Origin: Ignavibacteriae bacterium HGW-Ignavibacteriae-4
GTDB lineage: Bacteria; Bacteroidota; Ignavibacteria; Kapaibacteriales; UBA2268
Assembly: GCA_002839765.1 (NCBI GenBank)
Contig: PGYR01000002.1
Span: 62,001-126,000, forward strand
Direction of reading: 5' to 3'
DNA length: 64,000 nucleotides
The notes under the pieces were generated by a model that saw only the letters and a program-made list of their open reading frames with translations, was not told where the DNA came from and searched no databases. Numbering within the stretch: the stretch's first letter is position 1; each line of letters begins with the position of its first letter. A program made the translations under genes and the position numbers. Below are positions 9,106 through 18,142 of this stretch, in pieces.

Positions 9106-9495
9106 TTAACCCTTAGAAATTTTATAGAATGTCATGCTAATACTAGCGAACATAGACAAAGTGAAAAAGAGCTTTATTAGTATTGTGTTCGAGTGAACAT
9201 CAAAAGGAGAAAGTACAAGCATAACAATACCCAATAGTAATGTAAGCAATGCCGTAGAGACTAGCCCTTTTTTTATGTCATTATAACCTTCTGGGTTTTC
9301 TTCTCTCTTTTTGTTGTATATGGCTCCAAGTATTTTATCTTCTACCGCCATAAGCAAGAAAATAAATGACATTAGAAGTATATAGATTATGTCATTGTCA
9401 ATTACTAGGTCATCTACCCCGATGAATAGAATCCCAAGTATCAAGACAACAAACATTGCCTCTATTATATATCTGATTATTTTGAATAAGTTCAT
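9106..9495 (-). CDS. Small four-helix integral membrane protein
   Basis: This 129-residue protein has four predicted transmembrane helices: roughly residues 9-27, 32-49, 75-95 and 103-122. A short charged loop (EDKILGAIYNKKREENPEG) lies between helices two and three. I do not recognise a family. Its gene starts one base after the stop of the DUF3999-like gene and ends two bases before the pentapeptide gene, so it is firmly part of that operon and probably of the same membrane assembly. Confidence 0.75.
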   Translation of the reverse strand: MNLFKIIRYIIEAMFVVLILGILFIGVDDLVIDNDIIYILLMSFIFLLMAVEDKILGAIYNKKREENPEGYNDIKKGLVSTALLTLLLGIVMLVLSPFDVHSNTILIKLFFTLSMFASISMTFYKISKG

Positions 9496-9496
9496 T

Positions 9497-10729
9497 CTAT
9501 TTTTTCTTTTCCTCGTTTAACATTTTTAAACTGAAATAACCAATCACAATAACAGCAAGCATCATAACAAGCCAAAGCCATAGTTTGTTAGTGATTAACG
9601 GTTCTATTTCTGCTTTGCTTATTTCTAATTCTAGCTTATCTCCTAGTTTCATTTCGTTCATATCAGTAGGGATTCTAGATTTGAATTTATCTATATCGTA
9701 ATAAGGGAAGCTACCACTGTTTCTTATTTTTATAAATGCATCGCCCTCGTCATCAAACCTAGCTTTCAATATATATTCGTGTCTATAAGCGGTTAACCTA
9801 CCTATTTTTAGAGGCGGATCATTACCATTCAGAATTACTATTTTATAGTGCTCATAATGCTCGGGAAAACTAAATACGTAATTAGTAGAGTCCATTGAGT
9901 TGAGTTGGAAAGTCTCTATCAATTTGTAATTATGTTTCGTCCCTTTTCTTGTTTTTGTGCTATCTACTAAACCGAAAAGATTAACGGTACGATTATAATC
10001 GAATTTATTCTGTATGTCGAGCATTAAATAATGTATCGGCAAACGCCCATTCAAGCTGAATCTGTAAATAGTCCGTTTTTTGTCTTTGTCTGTTCTATAT
10101 TTTAGTTGATTAACATTGAGTTTTTTGTATTTGGGATTAGCACTGAAAGTCTTTTCGTAAAAAACGCTTTCTAGTTTTGATTTCGTATCTTCTAGACTCA
10201 AACGATAGAAAAGATATAGCGTTTGCAAATCGTAGATAGTTTTACTCGATATTTTCTGATGGCTGTTCTGCCTTTCACCCAATAGCAAACTATCAGAAAT
10301 CATAAACCATTCTTTCTGATTATTACTACCTTCCAAACTAGCTTTTCCCAAGCTATTCCTACTACTAAAAGAAAACTCTAGGTTAGAAATAATCTGAGTA
10401 GAGTCGGCTATTAGAGTGTAATATTTCTTCCCATCTTTTATAGTCTTATTTACAATTTCAACTGGAATTCGAATAGTGGAATCTAATTGCTTAGAACTCT
10501 CAATAACATAGGGTATTTCCAATGTGTCTTTGCTTTTATTGACTAATTTCACTTTTATAAAGGTATTGATAGAGCTCATACCCATTAGCAATTCATCGTC
10601 TAATTCAAGTCGATTCCAACCCTTCTCAATGTTCTTTAGTTGGTATCCGATTGTCTTATTGTCGGTACTATCCGAGTGCAATTGCTGGGTAAGAAAGATA
10701 ATAATTATAAATGAAAGTGTTCTAACCAT
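9497..10729 (-). CDS. DUF3999-like membrane-anchored periplasmic protein
   Basis: This 410-residue protein has an N-terminal signal segment (MVRTLSFIIIIFLTQQLHSD), a long beta-rich extracytoplasmic region and one transmembrane helix near residues 385-403 (KLWLWLVMMLAVIVIGYFSL) followed by a lysine-rich tail (EEKKK). In other bacteria DUF3999 proteins are encoded directly after DUF2339 proteins. Here the start overlaps the DUF2339 stop region by eight bases in the same order. The family assignment rests on this context and on topology, not on a motif I can name. The biochemical role is unknown; a cell-surface or polysaccharide-related complex is possible. Confidence 0.65.
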   Translation of the reverse strand: MVRTLSFIIIIFLTQQLHSDSTDNKTIGYQLKNIEKGWNRLELDDELLMGMSSINTFIKVKLVNKSKDTLEIPYVIESSKQLDSTIRIPVEIVNKTIKDGKKYYTLIADSTQIISNLEFSFSSRNSLGKASLEGSNNQKEWFMISDSLLLGERQNSHQKISSKTIYDLQTLYLFYRLSLEDTKSKLESVFYEKTFSANPKYKKLNVNQLKYRTDKDKKRTIYRFSLNGRLPIHYLMLDIQNKFDYNRTVNLFGLVDSTKTRKGTKHNYKLIETFQLNSMDSTNYVFSFPEHYEHYKIVILNGNDPPLKIGRLTAYRHEYILKARFDDEGDAFIKIRNSGSFPYYDIDKFKSRIPTDMNEMKLGDKLELEISKAEIEPLITNKLWLWLVMMLAVIVIGYFSLKMLNEEKKK

Positions 10730-13079
10730 CTATTTTTCCTTTGTAGCGATTGTATAAATATGATGCAAATAGCATAAGCAAACCGATTATTACAAATATG
10801 ATTGTTTTAGAAATAGTATCAAGCGAAGTAATGTCATAGAAGAATAGCTTTAACAAAGTAATTGAGAATAAAGAGAAACCAGCTAATCTAATATGTTTTT
10901 TATATTTCCAAATACCTAGTATAATAAGCATAAGTGAGTATAATCCCCATAATATACTTAAACCAAGTTTATACGATGCAGCACTTGAGTAAATATCTAA
11001 CCAATGTATTAGCTCACTACTTAATAGCCAAACGATTATGGTATGAATAATTACGTCCTTGTATATTGTATAGTTACTTACGGTACTAAAAACTCTTGAC
11101 TCAAGTGTTGTGAAATATGCTAGTATCCCAAAAGCAGCTAATGATATATACCTCAAAGCTATATTCATAAATCCTATAGAAAAGTACTCATCATATTGGT
11201 TTAATAAATAATTATCTCTAAGTAAGCTAATATTATAAAGCCCACCTATCAGGAAGATGCAACAAACAGAGAGCCCTATTATAATAGTTGCTTTTGAGAG
11301 ATATTGATTCTTCAATTTCAATTTATTGACGAGTATGAGACCAGTTACGAACACAAGACTATAAATAAATAACCAAGCCGTTTTTAGATATTCGTAATTC
11401 CAATTATATATGGTTTCTGTGTAGTCTCTACCTTCTTGGGTAACGACTATTTTGGACGTATGGAATAATTGCTCCCAAAACACTTGAATCTCAAGATAGA
11501 ATATATAATAGAGAGTGAAAACTAATAATATCGGTAATATATTATATAAACTCAGATTCATTATTCCATTTTTAGCTGTTCCTTCTTTCGCTTTACCACT
11601 AGTAATATAAACGATAAGTGCCAATGAAACGGCATACAGAATAGAAGTAAGGAAGTATATATTAAATAGGAATGAAACTTGTGATTCACTATAACCTCTG
11701 CCGAAATTTGAGAAATGCCCCCAATCAAGAGTTATACTAATAGTAGCGAGTATTATTAATAATGCACCCGCACGATTATAGAATTTCAATCCCTTATTCT
11801 GTCCTATCCAGAACAGCATAACTGCTTCTCCTGCCCAAAATATTGTTATCCAGTTTCCTTCGAATTGGATAGGGACAACAATTGTTAGGAAAGAAAGAAC
11901 CAACCCTAAGAATATATAGAATAAATTCCTGTCTGATAATTCTTTGTTTCTGATAAAAAGAATTGTTGCAAAATAAATAACAGCATTGATAATTGTGAAT
12001 ATAGAAAGTGCTTCGTTTGTTTCGAATTTATCATAAATTAAAGCTGAGCCAATCAAGTAGAATATCAACGAATTAATCAACGTTAGAACTAAATCTAATG
12101 GACCCTTATCTGATTTTTTATTGAAGCTACTTAATACGGTTGAGATATGGAATATCAAGAAAAATGCCGCCAAAAAGATAAAAGCAATCATGAATTTATC
12201 ATCTTTGTAAGAAGCTAAGAACCAACTCGAATATATCAGCCATGTAATAACAAATGATGATACTTTCAGATATTTCCAGTATTGCTTATATGCGATATAT
12301 AATACACCAAGATTTATAATAAGCATGTAGCTATACATAATCTCAACTTGACCTGAGTTATTACTCAACAAGAATGGCACAAAATAAGCACCTACTAACC
12401 CTATAATTGATATTATTTCCCGCTTGAAATGCAAGGAGGAGAGGACTGTAAAGAAAGTAAACACAAACATCAGAAGGAAAGCCACTAACTGTGGCATCAA
12501 GCTATATAAGCTATAAGCAAAGAATGTAATAAAATACATTACAGCCATAGAACCGCTGAGTAATACAGCGCTCAAATCTGTGAATTTTTCTTTCAGTTTA
12601 TAAGCTGTTCCTAATAAACCAAGACCAACTAAATAGCCAAGAATTATTCTAGTCAAAGGACTAATTAGCTGATTATCAATAGCGTATTTAGCACCTATCC
12701 CAACACCAATAACAAGTATTATAATCCCGATTTTGTTTATTAGGTTCTCGCCTATAAACTTCTCCATACTTCTATTAGTAGGTTTTGGTTCTGTTTGGGG
12801 CTTTTCTCGTTCTACTGTATTTTTAGCAGGGTAAGGAATACTTTGAGGTTTGTAACCTAAAGGTACTTGTTCTTCTTCTTTATAAGTAGGTGGAACATTA
12901 AATGAGGGAGGTATATTCTGAACTTTCTTCTCCTCATGAACTTTATTTTTATTACTATATCGGAGATTATATAATTCGGCCCTTATAGATTCTACTTCTT
13001 GTTTAAAATAGGACTGCTTATCTGAGAGTTGCTCAATGCGTCTCAGAAGGAGATCTATCTGTTCTTGATTCTCGTTCAT
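10722..13079 (-). CDS. DUF2339 multi-pass membrane protein
   Basis: This 785-residue protein begins with a coiled coil (about residues 1-40: QIDLLLRRIEQLSDKQ). A proline-rich cytoplasmic linker follows, then the conserved entry motif EKFIGENLINKIGIIILVIG (about 105-124), then some twenty or more hydrophobic helices to the end. This is the standard layout of DUF2339, a giant polytopic inner-membrane family of unknown function. It heads an operon with the DUF3999-like protein, a four-helix membrane protein and a pentapeptide protein, all overlapping or abutting. No catalytic motif is evident. Confidence 0.88.
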   Translation of the reverse strand: MNENQEQIDLLLRRIEQLSDKQSYFKQEVESIRAELYNLRYSNKNKVHEEKKVQNIPPSFNVPPTYKEEEQVPLGYKPQSIPYPAKNTVEREKPQTEPKPTNRSMEKFIGENLINKIGIIILVIGVGIGAKYAIDNQLISPLTRIILGYLVGLGLLGTAYKLKEKFTDLSAVLLSGSMAVMYFITFFAYSLYSLMPQLVAFLLMFVFTFFTVLSSLHFKREIISIIGLVGAYFVPFLLSNNSGQVEIMYSYMLIINLGVLYIAYKQYWKYLKVSSFVITWLIYSSWFLASYKDDKFMIAFIFLAAFFLIFHISTVLSSFNKKSDKGPLDLVLTLINSLIFYLIGSALIYDKFETNEALSIFTIINAVIYFATILFIRNKELSDRNLFYIFLGLVLSFLTIVVPIQFEGNWITIFWAGEAVMLFWIGQNKGLKFYNRAGALLIILATISITLDWGHFSNFGRGYSESQVSFLFNIYFLTSILYAVSLALIVYITSGKAKEGTAKNGIMNLSLYNILPILLVFTLYYIFYLEIQVFWEQLFHTSKIVVTQEGRDYTETIYNWNYEYLKTAWLFIYSLVFVTGLILVNKLKLKNQYLSKATIIIGLSVCCIFLIGGLYNISLLRDNYLLNQYDEYFSIGFMNIALRYISLAAFGILAYFTTLESRVFSTVSNYTIYKDVIIHTIIVWLLSSELIHWLDIYSSAASYKLGLSILWGLYSLMLIILGIWKYKKHIRLAGFSLFSITLLKLFFYDITSLDTISKTIIFVIIGLLMLFASYLYNRYKGKIDG

Positions 13080-13180
13080 TTAGTATTATTCCTGTTCCAA
13101 TCTTTTATGACTGAAATTAAGGAAATAATGTCAGGATAAAAAGAATAATTTGGATTAGGTTTTACTATTGAATACAATTC

Positions 13181-13291
13181 TCATTTAGCGAGCTTACGTA
13201 GTAATTCCTCATCTTCTTTAAGTATTCTATCTTTTGGATCAGACTTTTTCTCTTTATCATTTGGTTTTTTATCATTTTTATTCTCTTTCAT
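13181..13291 (-). CDS. Small charged protein, 36 aa
   Basis: ATG 13291 to TGA 13181 encodes MKENKNDKKPNDKEKKSDPK followed by DRILKEDEELLRKLAK. The start is four bases after the stop of the GyrI-like gene, so it is likely translated from the same mRNA. More than half the residues are charged and the C-terminal third should be an amphipathic helix. I do not know the function. Its operon position favours a real small protein over chance. Confidence 0.45.
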   Translation of the reverse strand: MKENKNDKKPNDKEKKSDPKDRILKEDEELLRKLAK

Positions 13292-13295
13292 TTTC

Positions 13296-13757
13296 TTACT
13301 TCACCCCAATAAAGACTTCTACTTCGGCGTTATCCCAATTTTGGCTTTTCTCACCGTAGATTTCAAAATCAAAAGTATAAGCTCTGTCTAATTTTGTATC
13401 CCAAATCTTATACCAAACTTCACCTATACAATCGGGCATTTTTCCTTTGGCAAGGAATTTCCGATAATTTGCTTTCGAGATTGTTACCTTTCTCAAACCC
13501 TCGGGTGCTTCAGTCCCATCAGTAACTTCACAGCCAATCATATAAGAGAATGGCTCATTATAATCACCATCATAATCGAAATAGACAGCTACTATATCGT
13601 TATTTATCTTATTTGGGATTTTAGAATAAATCTGTTCTTTTTCAAATTGTTCCCATAGCTTACTAATATCTATGCCTGACTTACCATTCAGATTTATAGT
13701 CTTCGATTCTAACTCAAGACCAATTATTTGCATTTCATTTTTTTCAATTTTATTCAT
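13296..13757 (-). CDS. Stand-alone GyrI-like effector-binding domain protein
   Basis: This 153-residue protein has the GyrI/AraC effector-binding fold: an N-terminal strand (NEMQIIGLELESKTINL), LWEQFEKEQIYSKIPN, the central VAVYFDYDGDYNEPFSYMIG and the C-terminal strand block AYTFDFEIYGE...AEVEVFIGVK. Members bind small hydrophobic ligands or drugs, or inhibit gyrase. Here there is no DNA-binding domain, so it could sequester or sense a small molecule in the cytoplasm. A 36-residue gene follows after four bases. An AraC protein with the same domain lies at 49688-50539. Confidence 0.8.
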   Translation of the reverse strand: MNKIEKNEMQIIGLELESKTINLNGKSGIDISKLWEQFEKEQIYSKIPNKINNDIVAVYFDYDGDYNEPFSYMIGCEVTDGTEAPEGLRKVTISKANYRKFLAKGKMPDCIGEVWYKIWDTKLDRAYTFDFEIYGEKSQNWDNAEVEVFIGVK

Positions 13758-13816
13758 TTCTAAATTCCAATACTTTTATTTTCAATTAAATATTAAATTA
13801 TAATTACGCTCTAATG

Positions 13817-14164
13817 TTAGAATTTCAAATTACCTTTTTTCCACTCACAAATTGTCATTTCGGCAGATAGTGAATGAATTCCTCCTTCTTCTACAATATC
13901 TTTTAATATGAGCAAACTTTCTTTTTCAAATACTGGTAGTAAATAACATGCCGTCCAGAGCCTTACGCCAATATAAGAATTGTTTAATAAAGGCTTTAAC
14001 TCAGTTAAAGAATTATTATTCCTGAGGTAGGATATAGCTTCAACAATTAGATAATAGTTTTTATTTCCTTTTCTATAATTTCCTTCCTCTGTCGCTAAAG
14101 TATGTTCTTTTGCAGACTCTATAAATAAATTCAGGGCTGAACTAATATTGTTTAAAGGTTTCAT
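13817..14164 (-). CDS. DUF2019-like helical protein
   Basis: This 115-residue all-helical protein reads as a HEAT-like pair: LTELKPLLNNSYIGVRLWTACYLLPVFEKE, LILKDIVEEGG, LSAEMTICEWKKG. The R-x-W-A-A/C-x-x-L-L-P and final E-W-K-x-G blocks match DUF2019, a small family that includes predicted immunity proteins of polymorphic toxin systems. No toxin gene is visible nearby. The gene ends 13 bases from the start of nothing obvious downstream and follows apt by 13 bases, so it may be co-transcribed with apt. Confidence 0.55.
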   Translation of the reverse strand: MKPLNNISSALNLFIESAKEHTLATEEGNYRKGNKNYYLIVEAISYLRNNNSLTELKPLLNNSYIGVRLWTACYLLPVFEKESLLILKDIVEEGGIHSLSAEMTICEWKKGNLKF

Positions 14165-14177
14165 TATTTCTAAATAT

Positions 14178-14690
14178 TTAGTAATTAATCAATGAGCCGA
14201 TATTATATTTTGAGAGTTTATCCCTCCCTTTCAGAAACGACAACTCTATCAAGAAGTTGCATTGCACAACCTCTCCACCTAGCTCTTCCACTAGTTTGCA
14301 AGCTGCTTCGGCTGTACCACCAGTCGCTAATACATCATCGTGGACTAGAACTCTGTCGCCCTTGCTTATAGCATCTTTGTGGATTTCTAATCGGTCAGTA
14401 CCGTACTCTAATTGGAATTCTTGGCTGAGTATATCGAAAGGTAATTTGTTTGGTTTTCGAACTGGTACGAACCCTGCATTTAGCTTCTCAGCTATTAATG
14501 TTCCGAAGAAAAATCCTCGGCTTTCTATTCCAATTACTTTGTCTATTTTTAGATCTTTTGCAAGGTCTATAAGTGATAGAGTGGCTTGTTTATTAGCTTC
14601 TGGATTATCCAGCAGTGGTGTTATATCTCTGAATAATATTCCAGGTTTTGGGAAGTCTGGAATATCTCTGATGTAGTCTTTTAGATTCAA
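14178..14690 (-). CDS. apt: Adenine phosphoribosyltransferase
   Basis: This 170-residue enzyme makes AMP from adenine and PRPP in purine salvage. It has the Apt N terminus IRDIPDFPKPGILFRDITPL, the IGIESRGFFFG block near residue 53-63 and the PRPP-binding loop VLVHDDVLATGGTAEA (Asp118-Asp119, Thr123-Gly-Gly-Thr). The length matches E. coli Apt closely (183). It lies between a HicB-like small gene and the DUF2019-like gene on the same strand, with short gaps. It is cytoplasmic and its assignment is certain. Confidence 0.97.
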   Translation of the reverse strand: MNLKDYIRDIPDFPKPGILFRDITPLLDNPEANKQATLSLIDLAKDLKIDKVIGIESRGFFFGTLIAEKLNAGFVPVRKPNKLPFDILSQEFQLEYGTDRLEIHKDAISKGDRVLVHDDVLATGGTAEAACKLVEELGGEVVQCNFLIELSFLKGRDKLSKYNIGSLINY

Positions 14691-14716
14691 ACTTTAATCT
14701 CGTTTTTATTTTCAAA

Positions 14717-14869
14717 TTACGGATTTTGATTGTATAATTTGAGTGCTTCATTCATATTAGATAATAATTCTGATATTGTAGTGTCAGTAGTATATATTGG
14801 ATATTCCTCTACATAAGCAGAATAACCAGTGGAGGTAGTTTCAATTTTGATTGTAAATTTAGTTTTCAT
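14717..14869 (-). CDS. HicB-like small protein, 50 aa
   Basis: ATG 14869 to TAA 14717 encodes a 50-residue protein: KTKFTIKIETTSTGYSAYVE, then EYPIYTTDTTISELLSNMNE, ALKLY. The pattern (antiparallel strands with G-Y-x-A-x-V/C-x-x-x-P, then a T-x-x-E-L-x-x-N-x-x-E-A-x-x-L helix) is that of the HicB antitoxin partial RNase-H fold. HicB normally neutralises the HicA RNase toxin, but no HicA-like gene is adjacent, so this is an orphan. It may be a housekeeping small regulator or a relic. Confidence 0.6.
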   Translation of the reverse strand: MKTKFTIKIETTSTGYSAYVEEYPIYTTDTTISELLSNMNEALKLYNQNP

Positions 14870-14988
14870 TATCAAGCCTATAAATTTATATCAAATTATG
14901 AATTACTAAAAAGACATGCCAGTTATTAATTAAAATGTTGAACAGAAACTTTTGGCTCGTCATTTTAATAGGATTACATAACTAAAAA

Positions 14989-15600
14989 CTACACCCTCTT
15001 CCCAACATATCTCACAACATAGCTTTCGCCTTGGTGGAACTCACCCTCAGCTAGATGCACAACCTTTTCTTCTATTATTACGGTTTCTAAGCCCTTGAAA
15101 TCAGCTAAGATTGATTTTGCGTCGAATAGCATATCAATATTCCTAGGGCCACCAGCGCTTGGGTTTTTCTCACTGAATTGTAGGTGGTTTTTACTAAACC
15201 CTTCAAGTATTATATAACCACCAATCTTAAGACTACTCACTAATTTCTGATGAAATGTAGTTCTAATATTTGAAGGGAAATGCGAATAAATAAGTCCAAT
15301 TGCATTAAACTCGTTTTCGGGATACTTGAAATCCATTACGTCTTGTAATTTGTAGTCAATTACTACATTCTCTTGCTTCGCTCTTTTGAGTGCGTTCTCG
15401 CGGCCTACTTTGCTCGTATCGAAAGCAGAAACATCCCAACCAGATTTGGCTGCGTAAATTGCATTTCTTCCTTCGCCTTCCGCTGGTAGGAGTATTGCCC
15501 CAGATTCTAATTTAGATAGCTGTTCTTTGAAGAACTGATTGGGTTCTTCACCATATACCGACTTATTATTTGCAAATCGTTCATCCCAAAAATTATTCAT
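14989..15600 (-). CDS. Class I SAM-dependent methyltransferase (TehB/thiopurine-like)
   Basis: This 203-residue protein begins MNNFWDERFANNKSVYGEEPN, typical of the short TehB-like methyltransferases. It then has the SAM-binding motif ILLPAEGEGRNAIYAAKSGW (motif I, here PAEGEGRN), the acidic SAFD after strand two, and post-motif blocks LQDVMDF and LKIGGYIILEGF. TehB-like enzymes methylate tellurite, thiopurines or other small molecules; the substrate here is unknown. An ATG at 15633 would extend it by 11 residues into the TonB gene, so ATG 15600 is preferred. It starts four bases after the barrel gene and may be its operon partner. Confidence 0.85.
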   Translation of the reverse strand: MNNFWDERFANNKSVYGEEPNQFFKEQLSKLESGAILLPAEGEGRNAIYAAKSGWDVSAFDTSKVGRENALKRAKQENVVIDYKLQDVMDFKYPENEFNAIGLIYSHFPSNIRTTFHQKLVSSLKIGGYIILEGFSKNHLQFSEKNPSAGGPRNIDMLFDAKSILADFKGLETVIIEEKVVHLAEGEFHQGESYVVRYVGKRV

Positions 15601-15604
15601 CTTA

Positions 15605-17983
15605 TTACATTCCGTCTCCGCCATCACCGTCAAAGACCGGTTTCTCGCGTTTTTTTGCTTGGTTTATTCTGTAGGCAAATGTTAGGGTAACTTGACCTTT
15701 TCGCCATTGGTAATCACTATTTCGTGAGAATGTCTCGCCATTTACAATAGAGCGTCTTAGTCTAGTACTAAATACATCTTGACCAGACAATGTAAGAGTA
15801 GCATTGTTATCAAGTATATCAGTAGAAAGTCCAAAATCTAACCACCACATACTTAGGTTTTCCCCTTGTGGAGTACCCTCTGGTGCTCGGTAGTTAGCAG
15901 TAATTTGGAAATTATAACTTGAGATTTTTAGTTTAGACGAGAATCTAGTATTCCAACTAAAATATTCTGTATTGAGATTGTAAACGGATTCATTACCAGT
16001 AATAGTTGAGCTATATAAGTTGAAATTGATATTAGTATTCCACCAATCTGTTATGTCATTAGATAAATTAAACTCTACACCATAAGAATTCTGAATACCA
16101 ATATTAGATGGACGTATCTGAGTTATTCCTGTCGTGTCGATGTATGTAACAGATTGAATAATGTCAGTGCCATGTCTGTAATAAACATTAGACAGAATTG
16201 AACCAGTTTCCCAGTTTAATAAATAACCAAGCTCATAAGAGTCTGTATATTCAGGGTTCAAATCTGGATTACCACCCCATATATTTCTAGAATCAGTGAA
16301 GCTAGAAAATGGCATTAAACTACGGAACCAAGGTCTTTGTATCCTAGATGAATAGCTAGCTTGGAGTGAGTTTTGTTCACCTATTTTATAGTTAAAATGT
16401 GCAGATGGGAAAAAATTAATATAATCTCTTTGGTTTGTATAATTGGTACGAAGTAACTCGGACGTTATATCAGAATACTCGGAACGAACTCCTACTTGCC
16501 ATCCAAATTCATCAATTTGATTACCAAGCATAACATAAGCTGCATATATGTTTTCGTAATAAACAAAGTTATTATTGTAGCCATCTAAAAACTCAAATTC
16601 ACCATCTACTTTTTGTTGAACATTATAATCATTGTCAACTTTTCTAAGGTTTGCTTTTGCACCTGTCTCAAATTTACCTTCTTCACTGAATGGATATACA
16701 TAGTCAAGTTGGTAAAGTTGATTTCGTTCAAATTCTAGATTATAACTTTTTTGTTCAGTTTCATCAGTTGTCAAACTGTTAAATTGATTTATTTCTGAGT
16801 TCTCTATATCTTTGTTCTGTTCATATCGACTATCAAATCTTAGGTAATGGTCTTTGTTTCCGTCAAATTTCTTTTCATAAGTTACATTAAGTTCTATATC
16901 ATTTTTCGATTCATTCTCATTATCATCTCTATTTGTGGTTCTGTATAAACTACCATCTGGCAAGTAATCTGAGTAAATAATCTTTGAAAGATTATCACCA
17001 TCTCTAAATCTATAATTCCCAGCGAAAGTTAGAGTGTTATCGTCATCCAAATAGAAGTCTGAGCCAATATTCAAGTTAATCCCTGTGCCACCTCTTTCTC
17101 TATCTAGGTTAGTATTAGTATAGTTATAGGTATCGAATACAGTGAATCTTTGATCTGTGTTCCCAGAACCAGGGCTGTTACGATAGTTTACACCAGCTGA
17201 TCCAAATAAGTTCATAGATTCTGATCTATAATTAGATGAAACTGTAACAGCGTGGTTATCTGGATAACCAGTTCTAAGCTCAAAGTTGCCGTTGTAGCCA
17301 GCTTCTTGCTTTTTCTTCAAAACTATGTTGATAATTCCAACTTCACCTTGTGCATCGTAACGAGCAGATGGATTTGTGATAATTTCTATCTTTTCAATCA
17401 TATCACCCATCAGCTGTCTCAATGATTCTGGGTCATTACTTACCATACCTGATTGCTTTCCATTTAGTAATATTTGAACATTACCTGAGCCCCGAAGTGA
17501 GACATTACCTTCTGGGTCAACGTTCACAGATGGTATATTGTCTAATATTTCAGAGCCGTTTCTACCAATGTTACTCGCATCTTTATTAACATTATAAATT
17601 CGCTTATCAAGTTTGAGTTCCATTATGGATTTTTCTGCTGTTACTAGTACCTCATCTGTCAAAACTGATGATTGTGCAATTTTGATTATGCCTAACTTCA
17701 AATCACTCGATAGATTAATATTATCTAAAACCTTTGGTTCCATTCCAACAGAAGTAATTTTAATATAGTATGTTCCTTCTTTAGCATTGAAATTGAAATT
17801 ACCTCCGACTTTTGTTACTCCGCCTGTTATTATAGATGAATCTTTGGGATTGTGTAAAGCTACAGAAGCACCAATTTGTGGTAATCCTTCGTTATCGATG
17901 ATTGTTCCAGAGATTTTGTAATTAGATTGAGCGTTAAGTGAAAACGTAGTCAGAGTAAGTATAAGAGAGATATATTTTAGCAT
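15605..17983 (-). CDS. TonB-dependent-receptor-like outer membrane barrel protein
   Basis: This 792-residue protein has a signal peptide ending near ...TFSLNAQ. A carboxypeptidase-like regulatory domain follows at about 22-105 (SGTIIDNEGLPQIGASVALH), then a plug domain at about 115-225 (NGSEILDNIPSVNVDPEGNVSLRG, VQILLNGKQSG, ITNPSARYDAQGEVGIINIVL), and a large barrel of the OMP_b-brl_3 type. It belongs to the Bacteroidota group of TonB-family proteins; the substrate is unknown. The C terminus is unusual, a short Gly-Asp tail (FDGDGGDGM) after the last strand rather than a terminal aromatic residue. A methyltransferase gene follows four bases later. Confidence 0.88.
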   Translation of the reverse strand: MLKYISLILTLTTFSLNAQSNYKISGTIIDNEGLPQIGASVALHNPKDSSIITGGVTKVGGNFNFNAKEGTYYIKITSVGMEPKVLDNINLSSDLKLGIIKIAQSSVLTDEVLVTAEKSIMELKLDKRIYNVNKDASNIGRNGSEILDNIPSVNVDPEGNVSLRGSGNVQILLNGKQSGMVSNDPESLRQLMGDMIEKIEIITNPSARYDAQGEVGIINIVLKKKQEAGYNGNFELRTGYPDNHAVTVSSNYRSESMNLFGSAGVNYRNSPGSGNTDQRFTVFDTYNYTNTNLDRERGGTGINLNIGSDFYLDDDNTLTFAGNYRFRDGDNLSKIIYSDYLPDGSLYRTTNRDDNENESKNDIELNVTYEKKFDGNKDHYLRFDSRYEQNKDIENSEINQFNSLTTDETEQKSYNLEFERNQLYQLDYVYPFSEEGKFETGAKANLRKVDNDYNVQQKVDGEFEFLDGYNNNFVYYENIYAAYVMLGNQIDEFGWQVGVRSEYSDITSELLRTNYTNQRDYINFFPSAHFNYKIGEQNSLQASYSSRIQRPWFRSLMPFSSFTDSRNIWGGNPDLNPEYTDSYELGYLLNWETGSILSNVYYRHGTDIIQSVTYIDTTGITQIRPSNIGIQNSYGVEFNLSNDITDWWNTNINFNLYSSTITGNESVYNLNTEYFSWNTRFSSKLKISSYNFQITANYRAPEGTPQGENLSMWWLDFGLSTDILDNNATLTLSGQDVFSTRLRRSIVNGETFSRNSDYQWRKGQVTLTFAYRINQAKKREKPVFDGDGGDGM

Positions 17984-18142
17984 TGCAATAATTTTTCGGG
18001 TTTAGGTTTAAGATAATTGTTGCTACTACGTACATGAGTAGAAAAAAGCGTAAAGAAATTGAATAAAAACGCCAATTGTTACGGAATAGCAGTTACTATG
18101 ACAACATAGTAATGAAATGGTTTAATCAAAGATGAATTAATA

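Noticed and set aside
14257-14676. A 139-codon open frame opposite apt
   Set aside because: It is the antisense shadow of a certain gene, with Ser/Asn/Pro-rich sequence and no domain. The same holds for similar frames opposite the VWA, RND and comM genes.
14697-14988. A complete HicAB toxin-antitoxin pair
   Set aside because: Only a HicB-like frame is present; no HicA-like frame lies on either side.
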